A stretch of DNA of 15,974 bases, taken from DASSHC01 sp035693105 (GTDB lineage: Bacteria; Chloroflexota; Chloroflexia; Thermomicrobiales; Thermomicrobiaceae). Every line of letters starts with the position of its first letter. Positions within the stretch are counted from its first letter, which is position 1. Both the position numbers and the translations under genes were made by a program. The stretch lies in assembly GCA_035693105.1 (NCBI GenBank), contig DASSHC010000398.1, forward strand, positions 1-15,974, given 5' to 3'. The notes under the pieces are model-generated. The model worked only from the letters and a program-made list of their open reading frames with translations, was not told the origin of the DNA and searched no databases. Of this stretch, positions 1-5,111 are shown one piece after another.

Positions 1-579
1 AAGCAGGTCGCCGGCCCGGCGATTACGGCTCAGTGCAGCGCGGGCGACAACACCATGAGCCACGTCGCCGGGGTGCTGGCCCAGCCGGGCGACGTGCTGG
101 TCATCGCCGGGGGCGACCCTCAGACCGCCCTCTGGGGCGACCTGACCTCGCTCGTCGCTCACGTGCATCAGGTGGCGGGCGTGGTGGTCGACGGCGGCGT
201 GCGCGACGTGCGGGTCATCCGCGAGCTGGGGCTGCCGATCTGGGCGCGGGTCGTCAGCCCGGCCCGCCCGGCCAAAGGTGGGCCGGGCTCGGCCAACGTG
301 CCGGTGCGGGCCGGCGGCGTGCTGATCCACCCGGGCGACATTGTGGTGGCCGACGACGACGGCGTGGTGGTGGTGCCCCGAATGCTTGCGGCCGAGATTC
401 TGGCGCGGGCCGAGGCGCGCGAGGCGCGCGAGATCACGCTGCGAAGCGATCTCATCGCCGGCCATCACCGGGCGCTCTACGAGGCGCTGGGGATTGAGAA
501 GCTGCTGGAGGCGGCGGGTGTCGAGACGGTCGACGACACGTTCGACCACTGCCGGACGGAGGGTGCGGGGCGGGAGTAG
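1..579 (+). CDS. RraA-family aldolase-like protein (5' end outside window)
   Basis: The reading frame is open from the first base, so the N-terminus is missing; 192 residues are visible and end at TAG 577-579. The core matches the RraA / 4-hydroxy-4-methyl-2-oxoglutarate (HMG/CHA) aldolase fold: a 'QPGDVLVIAGG' strand, a 'WGDL' glycine loop, and 'VVVDGGVRD' (Arg at 202-204, Asp at 205-207). In known class II aldolases of this family that Arg-Asp pair binds substrate and the divalent metal. A 'GDIVVADDDGVVVVP' segment follows, which is also typical. Members either cleave 2-keto-4-hydroxy acids to pyruvate plus a second product or, in E. coli RraA, inhibit RNase E. The length and the neighbouring sugar-acid genes favour an aldolase. 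Exact substrate is unknown. It faces the minus-strand amidase across a repeat-bearing gap. Confidence 0.85.
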   Translation, partial: KQVAGPAITAQCSAGDNTMSHVAGVLAQPGDVLVIAGGDPQTALWGDLTSLVAHVHQVAGVVVDGGVRDVRVIRELGLPIWARVVSPARPAKGGPGSANVPVRAGGVLIHPGDIVVADDDGVVVVPRMLAAEILARAEAREAREITLRSDLIAGHHRALYEALGIEKLLEAAGVETVDDTFDHCRTEGAGRE

Positions 580-610
580 GGGGGCAAGAAGGCTGAGCGC
601 AATCGAGGAC

Positions 611-725
611 GGATCCCTCGACTGCGCTCGGGATGACCGGGAGAGTATGGGGCGGATGACAACGGCATTCCTCGTCCGGTAGGCTCCTCACTACCCCTGT
701 CATCCCGAGCCTAGTCGAGGGATCC
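611..725. repeat. Intergenic inverted-repeat pair 1
   Basis: Two 27-bp arms, 611-637 and 699-725, are inverted copies of each other with only two mismatches, in the middle. Each carries the core GGATCCCTCGACTGCGCTC followed by GGGATGAC, or its reverse complement. A 61-bp spacer lies between. The pair fills most of the 179-bp gap between the convergent RraA-like and amidase genes, so the transcript from either side could fold into a long stem. Two further copies of the same family occur at 2414-2498 and 3918-4123. I see no transposase. Confidence 0.85.
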
Positions 726-758
726 GTGCCTCACGCGCCCGAGTGCCCCTCGACGGCC

Positions 759-2177
759 TCACACCACCAACCCCGATTCCGGCCGGGGCAGGCGGTCCTT
801 GAGCGCTTGCTCGACCACCTGGGCCGCCTGGAAGAGCGTCGCCTCGGCGAAGGGGCGGGCGGCGAGCTGGACGCCGAGCGGCAGGCCCTCGCCGGTCAGA
901 CCGGCGGGCACCGCGATGGCCGGCAGCCCGGTCAGGTCGAACGGCCCCGAGAAGCGGATCAGCCGTCCCATGCGGTCGCCCTCGGGTCCGACCGGCGCGA
1001 TGGATGCTCCGCCGAGCCGGTAGGAGGCTGTCGGCGCGGGCGGCGTCAGCAGGATGTCGACCTCACGCATGAGCTGCTGGTAGGCGGCGATGATCGTGCG
1101 GCGGGCGCGCTGCGCGCTGAGGTAGGTGGTGGCCGGCAGCAGCGCGCCCAGCTCCAGCCGCTCGCGGGTGTTGGCGCTGTAGTCGTCCGGGCGCTGGCGC
1201 AGCCAGGGCAGATGGTAGCTGCTGGCCTCGGCGTAGAGCAGCGCCAGCAGCGCTCGCGCCGCCTGCTCGGGGTGCGGCTGGCGCACCTCACGCACGCTGA
1301 TCCCGGCGTCCCGCAGCGCCTGGGTGGCGGCGTCGAGCGCCGCGCGTACCTCAGGGAGCACGCCGTCGTCCGGCTCGGCCGCGAAGACGCCGGCCGTGAG
1401 ATCGCGCGGCACGCGGTCGAGCTCGGCGGTGTAGTCGGGCACCGGGCGGCGGGACGAGGTGGGGTCGGCGGGGTCGTAGCCGGCGATGGCCTGCAAGAGC
1501 AGAGCGCAATCGCGCACGGTGCGCGTCATCGGCCCGGCGTGATCGAGCGACCAGGAGAGCGGCAGCACGCCCGCCCGGCTGACCAGCCCGTAGCTCGGCT
1601 TCAGCCCGACGATGCCGCACCAGGCGGCCGGCAGGCGGATCGAGCCGCCGGTGTCCGAGCCGAGCGAACCGTAGCCAAGCCCCGCCGCGACGGCGGCCGC
1701 CGAGCCGCTGCTGGAGCCGTTGGTGCCAAACTCGATATCCCAGGGATTGCGGGTAGCGCCGTAGTCGGGGTGCTCCTCGCCGTAGGCCAATTCGAGCATG
1801 GCGTTCTTGCCCAGGAGCACCGCGCCGGACTCGCGCAGCTTGCGCGCGGCGGTGGCGTCCTCGTCCGGCACGAAGTCGCGCAACAGGCGCGAGCCGCCGG
1901 TGGTGCGCACCCCCTTGGTACAGTAGAGGTCTTTCAGCGAGAGCGGGATGCCGTGCAGCGGGCCGCGATAGCGGCCGCCCGCGATCTCGCGCTCGGCCGC
2001 GCGCGCCTCCTCCAGCGCCGACTCCGCGGTGACGGTGATGAAGGCGTTCAGGATCGGGTTGAGCTGGTCGATGCGCGCCAGCGCGGCCTCGGTCAGCGCG
2101 ACCGGCGAGGCCTCGCGCCGCTTGACCAGCTCGGCGGCCTCGTCCAGCGAGAGGCGACACAGCTCAGCGGCGCTCAT
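759..2177 (-). CDS. Amidase (amidase-signature family)
   Basis: The 472-residue protein has the length and motifs of the GatA/amidase-signature family of Ser-Ser-Lys amidohydrolases. The predicted catalytic triad is Lys82 in 'GIPLSLKD', Ser155 in 'GTNGSSSGSAAAVAA' and the nucleophile Ser179 in 'GSDTGGSIRLP'; the 24-residue spacing between the two serines equals that in characterised members. No signal peptide is visible, so it is probably cytoplasmic. The start ATG at 2175-2177 is preceded by GGAGGG about 9 bases upstream, and the gene begins inside the last codons of a small upstream ORF (14-bp overlap), which implies translational coupling. Substrate specificity cannot be read from the sequence. 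A true tRNA amidotransferase GatA is unlikely because no gatB is adjacent. A role in an amide or ureido compound pathway is inference. Confidence 0.93.
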   Translation of the reverse strand: MSAAELCRLSLDEAAELVKRREASPVALTEAALARIDQLNPILNAFITVTAESALEEARAAEREIAGGRYRGPLHGIPLSLKDLYCTKGVRTTGGSRLLRDFVPDEDATAARKLRESGAVLLGKNAMLELAYGEEHPDYGATRNPWDIEFGTNGSSSGSAAAVAAGLGYGSLGSDTGGSIRLPAAWCGIVGLKPSYGLVSRAGVLPLSWSLDHAGPMTRTVRDCALLLQAIAGYDPADPTSSRRPVPDYTAELDRVPRDLTAGVFAAEPDDGVLPEVRAALDAATQALRDAGISVREVRQPHPEQAARALLALLYAEASSYHLPWLRQRPDDYSANTRERLELGALLPATTYLSAQRARRTIIAAYQQLMREVDILLTPPAPTASYRLGGASIAPVGPEGDRMGRLIRFSGPFDLTGLPAIAVPAGLTGEGLPLGVQLAARPFAEATLFQAAQVVEQALKDRLPRPESGLVV

Positions 2178-2364
2178 CGGCGTAGCCCTCCAGCTCCGGC
2201 GTCGGCGCCGGCTCGGTGGTTGGCGTGATCAACTCCTCCAGCCGCTCGAAGTCGCGCAGCAGCGCCCGCAGCGCTGGCTCCAGCGCGGCCAGCCGCTCCG
2301 GAGAGAGTCCCAGGTCGTTGGCCGGGAGATCCTGTTGTGCTCGCGCATTCACGTCGTTGGTCAT
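2164..2364 (-). CDS. Small GatC/AtzG-like partner of the amidase
   Basis: This 66-residue protein is encoded directly upstream of the amidase and overlaps its start by 14 bp. It is Leu- and Glu-rich: a predicted helical stretch ('LGLSPERLAALEPAL', then 'ALLRDFERLEELI', about residues 18-46) is followed by a Pro-rich tail with 'TEPAPTPELEG'. That layout, two short helices then an extended Glu/Pro-Ala-Pro tail, is shared by GatC and by AtzG, the small subunit that wraps around the AtzE amidase. ATG 2362-2364 has GGTGAGG about 10 bases upstream. The assignment rests on size, pattern and gene position rather than on a conserved active site. The protein could instead be an unrelated small ORF, but the overlap argues for a functional pair. 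Confidence 0.7.
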   Translation of the reverse strand: MTNDVNARAQQDLPANDLGLSPERLAALEPALRALLRDFERLEELITPTTEPAPTPELEGYADERR

Positions 2365-2413
2365 GGTGATTGGACCTCACCCTTTCACGATTCGTGCCGG
2401 CTGGAGCCGATGG

Positions 2414-2498
2414 GAGATTCTTCGCCGCGGCTCAGAATGACAGGGGTAGCGCCTCATCCCCTCTCTGTCATCCCGAGGCCGCGGCCGAAGGATCTCTC
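2414..2498. repeat. Intergenic inverted-repeat pair 2
   Basis: The left arm 2414-2443 (GAGATTCTTCGCCGCGGCTC, then AGAATGACAG) and the right arm 2465-2498 (CTGTCATCCCGAGGCCGCGG, then CCGAAGGATCTCTC) are inverted imperfect copies, with several mismatches and small indels, around a 21-bp spacer. They belong to the same family as the pair at 611-725 but have a GCCGCGGC centre instead of GACTGCGCTC. The pair lies in the 176-bp gap upstream of the small GatC-like gene and downstream of fucD. It could act as the fucD transcript terminator stem, but no T-run follows. Confidence 0.75.
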
Positions 2499-2540
2499 AT
2501 CGGCTTGACGCGTCGCACGTCTCACGTTTCCAGTGTTCAC

Positions 2541-3848
2541 CTACCCTTGTGGCACCGCCCACGCCGGACCGAGCGGGTAATCGAACTCGGCCAGCGAGGC
2601 CGGGCGCAGGGTGACGCTGTAGCCGGGAGCGGTCGGCGGCAGATAGCGGCCGTCACGCACCACCACCGGATTCTCGAAGTGCTCGTGCAGGTGATCGACG
2701 TACTCGATCACGCGGTTCTCCAGCGAACCGCTGACCGCGATGTAGTCGAAGATCGACAGGTGCTGCACGTACTCGCAGAGCCCCACGCCCCCGGCGTGCG
2801 GGCAGACCGGCACACCGAATCTGGCGGCCAGCAACAGCACGGCCAGCACCTCGTTGACGCCGCCCAGCCGCGCGGCGTCTACCTGGCAAAACTGAAGCGC
2901 GTTCGCCTGAAGATACTGCTTGAAGAGGACGCGGTTGGCGCAGTGCTCGCCGGTCGCCACGCCGATCGGGGAGACGGCGCGGGCGATGGCGGCGTGGCCG
3001 AGCACGTCGTCGGGGTGGGTCGGCTCCTCGATCCACCAGGGGTCGAACGCCCGCAGCCGCTCCATCGCCGCCAGCGCCTGGGGCACGTCCCAATATTGGT
3101 TGGCGTCCATCATCAGCTTGCGCTCGGGGCCGATGACCGCGCGGATGATGCGCGCCCGGCGCAGGTCGTCCTCGATGTCGCGCCCGACCTTCATCTTGAA
3201 GATGTCCCAACCCTGGGCCAGCGCCGCTTGGCAGAGCCCGGCCAATTTCTCATCGGAATAGCCCAGCCAGCCGGCCGAGGTGGTGTAGGCGGGATAGCCG
3301 TGCGCGCGGATGAAGTCCTCGCGCTCCGGCTTGCCCGCCGCCTGCCGCCGCAGCAGCGCCAGCGCCTCCTCGGGCGTCAGCGCGTCGGTGATGTAGCGGA
3401 AGGGGACGCAGGCGACCAGTTCCTCCGGCGTCATATCCGCCAGCAGCTTCCAGAGCGGCTTGCCCGCCGCTTTGGCGTAGAGATCCCAGAGGGCGTTGAC
3501 CACGGCGGCGGTCGCCAGGTGAATCGCGCCCTTGTCCGGCCCGATCCAGCGCAGTTGGCTGTCGCCGGTGAGGGCGTACCAGGCGCCGGCCGGGTCGGCG
3601 GCGAACTCCTCCAGCGTGCGGCCCACCACCAGCGGCCGTAGCGCCTCGATCGCGGCCACCACGATCTCGTTGCCGCGTCCGATCGTGAAGCTCAAACCGT
3701 CGCCCCGCCGCCCCGGCCGGTCGGTCTCCAGCGTGACATAGGCGGCCGAGTAGTCGGGATCGGGGTTCATCGCGTCGGAGCCGTCCAGCTCGCGCGAGGT
3801 CGGGAAGCGGATGTCCCGCGCGACCAGCCCGGTGATGGTGATGGTCAT
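2541..3848 (-). CDS. fucD: L-fuconate dehydratase (enolase superfamily)
   Basis: This enzyme dehydrates L-fuconate to 2-keto-3-deoxy-L-fuconate. The 435-residue protein closely follows human ENOSF1 and Xanthomonas FucD from remembered sequence: 'RDIRFPTS', 'DPDYSAAYV', 'RWIGPDKG', 'HLATAAVVNALWDL', 'GYPAYTTSAGWLGYSD', 'CPHAGGVGLCEYVQHL' and 'ENRVIEYVDHLHEHF'. The catalytic set is intact and falls at the same numbers as in Xanthomonas FucD: Lys218 and Lys220 (FKMKVG), metal ligands Asp248 (MMDAN), Glu274 (WIEEP) and Glu301 (TGEH), then Asp324 and His351. ATG 3846-3848 is chosen because AAAGGAGG precedes it by 5 bases. The frame stays open 43 codons further, but that stretch translates a repeat arm ('ILSAVEGSV'). 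FucD is known to accept D-arabinonate and other acids with the same stereochemistry, so the physiological substrate could be either. Confidence 0.96.
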   Translation of the reverse strand: MTITITGLVARDIRFPTSRELDGSDAMNPDPDYSAAYVTLETDRPGRRGDGLSFTIGRGNEIVVAAIEALRPLVVGRTLEEFAADPAGAWYALTGDSQLRWIGPDKGAIHLATAAVVNALWDLYAKAAGKPLWKLLADMTPEELVACVPFRYITDALTPEEALALLRRQAAGKPEREDFIRAHGYPAYTTSAGWLGYSDEKLAGLCQAALAQGWDIFKMKVGRDIEDDLRRARIIRAVIGPERKLMMDANQYWDVPQALAAMERLRAFDPWWIEEPTHPDDVLGHAAIARAVSPIGVATGEHCANRVLFKQYLQANALQFCQVDAARLGGVNEVLAVLLLAARFGVPVCPHAGGVGLCEYVQHLSIFDYIAVSGSLENRVIEYVDHLHEHFENPVVVRDGRYLPPTAPGYSVTLRPASLAEFDYPLGPAWAVPQG

Positions 3849-3861
3849 GGGTGCCTCCTTT
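3849..3861 (-). promoter_or_regulatory. Strong ribosome binding site deciding the fucD start
   Basis: Read on the minus strand, AAAGGAGG lies at 3854-3861, followed by CACCC and then ATG at 3848-3846. The five-base spacing is ideal. This places translation start well inside the long open frame and excludes the repeat-derived extension up to 3977. Confidence 0.88.
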
Positions 3862-3917
3862 GACTCACACACTCCTGGTCGGCGGCCCATCGACAGTGTC
3901 CGGTGCCTCGCGAGGAC

Positions 3918-4123
3918 GGATCCTTCGACTGCGCTCAGGATGACAAGGTTAGGAATGTGGCCTTTCGGACGACGCATTGCTTCTTCGTGCGCCCCAAATT
4001 TCCCCTGTCATCCCGAGTCCTCATGCGCTCACAGCGCGTCACAGCGGCATGGAAATCGTGCAGCCATGGCGGCGTGTCGGGCAGGTGAGGCGCTATTTTC
4101 ACCGTAGCGCAGTCGAGGGATCC
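3918..4123. repeat. Intergenic inverted-repeat pair 3, right arm split
   Basis: The left arm 3918-3945 (GGATCCTTCGACTGCGCTCA, then GGATGACA) is an intact member of the family seen at 611-725 and 2414-2498. Its partner starts as CTGTCATCCCGAG at 4005-4017 but resumes as AGCGCAGTCGAGGGATCC only at 4106-4123. About 88 bp (4018-4105) therefore separate the two halves of the right arm, and an 'AG' occurs on both sides of the break. The pair occupies the roughly 314-bp gap between the fucD start and the end of the KdaD-like gene. I see no gene in the gap. The fucD promoter should lie in or near it, but no convincing -35/-10 pair is visible. Confidence 0.8.
4018..4105. other. 88-bp insert interrupting a repeat arm
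   Basis: This segment splits the right arm of the third repeat pair. It contains two TCACAGCG copies near its left end and an imperfect inverted match between GCGCTCAC on the left and GTGAGGCGC on the right, so it may fold on itself. The dinucleotide AG lies at both junctions and could be a 2-bp target duplication. The segment is too short to encode a transposase. A non-autonomous miniature element is one reading; a recombination junction between two diverged copies of the repeat is the alternative. Confidence 0.45.
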
Positions 4124-4162
4124 GTGCCCCACGCGCCGCCAATCCCTGGTGATGGCCCGACC

Positions 4163-4978
4163 CTACCCTCGCACCGGGTTGCGCATGGTCAGCTCGCCGG
4201 CGCTGATCTCGACCTCGTCGCCGGGCTGCAGGGTGAAGGCATCTTGCGGGACCAGGCCGGTGCCGGTCATCAGAAAGCCCCCCACCGGGAAAGCGAGATC
4301 GCCGCCGAGCGTCGAGAGGAGATCGCCGAAGCTGCGCTTCATGGCCGCCGTGCTGATCGAGTCCTGGTAGATCGTGGCCCCGCCACGCATGATGCGCATC
4401 TGGATCGGTACATCGCGCAGGCTGTCGCCGTCGGCGAGCATGATGCCGGGACCGAGCGCGCAGCAGCCGTCGAAGATCTTCGCCTGGGGGAGATACAGCG
4501 GGTTCTGTCCCTCGATCGAGCGCGACGAGACGTCGTTGCCGACGCAGTAGCCGATGATCTCCAGGTCGCGGTTGAAGACGAGCACCAGCTCCGGTTCGGG
4601 CACGTTCCAGTCGCTGTCGGGGCGGACTCGGACCGGCTGGTGGTTGCCGGCCACGCGCCAACCGACCGCCTTGAAGAAGACTTCGGGCCGCTCGGCGTGG
4701 TAAATTCGTTCATAGATATCATCGCCGTGCGATTCTTCCATGCGTCCCTCCAGGCTACGCTGGTAGGTGACGCCCGCCGCCCAGACCTCCTGGATCGGCT
4801 CGATCGGGGCCAGCAGGGGCGACTCGGCGGTCGCGCCGGTCGGCAAGATCGAGACATAGTCGATCGCGATCGAGCGCGGCAGCTCCAGCATATCGGCCAG
4901 GCTGAAGCCGAGGGGAAGCTGGCGGCCATCGCGGGCCCAGCGCGGCCCGTTGGGGAACTGGTGTCGCGTCAGAAACAT
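4163..4978 (-). CDS. FAH-family 2-keto-3-deoxy-sugar-acid dehydratase (KdaD-like)
   Basis: This 271-residue protein has the fumarylacetoacetate-hydrolase fold and is strikingly like Sulfolobus 2-keto-3-deoxy-D-arabinonate dehydratase (Sso3118, remembered sequence). Shared blocks are 'EVWAAGVTYQ', 'IYHAERPEVFFKA', 'VRVRPDSDWNVPEPELVLV', 'NPLYLPQAKIFDGCCALGP' and 'TGTGLVPQDAF'. Predicted Mg2+ ligands are Glu128 and Glu130 in 'VPEPEL' and Asp149 in 'GNDVSSR'; the Glu-Asp spacing of 19 is that of the family. The reaction would be loss of water from a 2-keto-3-deoxy pentonate to give 2-oxoglutarate semialdehyde. ATG 4976-4978 is preferred over the ATG two codons upstream because GGGAGG (4985-4990) lies six bases before it and directly abuts the other. 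Together with fucD it gives two consecutive steps. A related diketo-deoxyfuconate hydrolase activity is the main alternative. Confidence 0.85.
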   Translation of the reverse strand: MFLTRHQFPNGPRWARDGRQLPLGFSLADMLELPRSIAIDYVSILPTGATAESPLLAPIEPIQEVWAAGVTYQRSLEGRMEESHGDDIYERIYHAERPEVFFKAVGWRVAGNHQPVRVRPDSDWNVPEPELVLVFNRDLEIIGYCVGNDVSSRSIEGQNPLYLPQAKIFDGCCALGPGIMLADGDSLRDVPIQMRIMRGGATIYQDSISTAAMKRSFGDLLSTLGGDLAFPVGGFLMTGTGLVPQDAFTLQPGDEVEISAGELTMRNPVRG

Positions 4979-4984
4979 GCTCAT

Positions 4985-4990
4985 CCTCCC
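4985..4990 (-). promoter_or_regulatory. Ribosome binding site deciding the KdaD-like start
   Basis: GGGAGG on the minus strand touches the ATG at 4984 with no spacer, but stands six bases before the in-frame ATG at 4978. A ribosome using this site would initiate at 4978, shortening the protein by two residues. Confidence 0.7.
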
Positions 4991-5000
4991 GGTGGAGCGC

Positions 5001-5042
5001 GGCGCCGGCGGCCGGCGCCTGGACTGTCACGAGCAATGCTCG
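5001..5042. promoter_or_regulatory. Two perfect dyads in a divergent promoter region
   Basis: The 133 bp between the KdaD-like gene (-) and the helicase-nuclease gene (+) must hold both promoters. Two perfect dyads lie here: GGCGCCGG-cgg-CCGGCGCC at 5001-5019 and CGAGCA-a-TGCTCG at 5030-5042. The second, with its single central base, looks like a repressor site. The first could equally form an RNA hairpin in either 5' leader. No convincing -35/-10 pair was found. Confidence 0.5.
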
Positions 5043-5111
5043 CGCGCCACGTGCCGCCGTCGTAGTGGCAGACTAGTGCGGAGCGACCGGACACGCAAGA
5101 GGGGGGCGGGG

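Noticed and set aside
726..2228. A 500-codon plus-strand open frame opposite the amidase
   Set aside because: It mirrors the amidase codons in a G+C-rich genome, is Arg/Gly/Gln-rich with no motif, and the amidase on the other strand has all catalytic residues.
2370..3641. A 423-codon plus-strand open frame opposite fucD
   Set aside because: It is low-complexity antisense shadow of fucD; it begins in the repeat region and shows no domain.
4950..5111. Upstream extension of the helicase-nuclease frame to 4950
   Set aside because: It would start inside the divergent KdaD-like gene and encode an Arg-rich stretch covering both dyads. The ATG at 5112 has a G-rich ribosome site and conserved sequence soon after.
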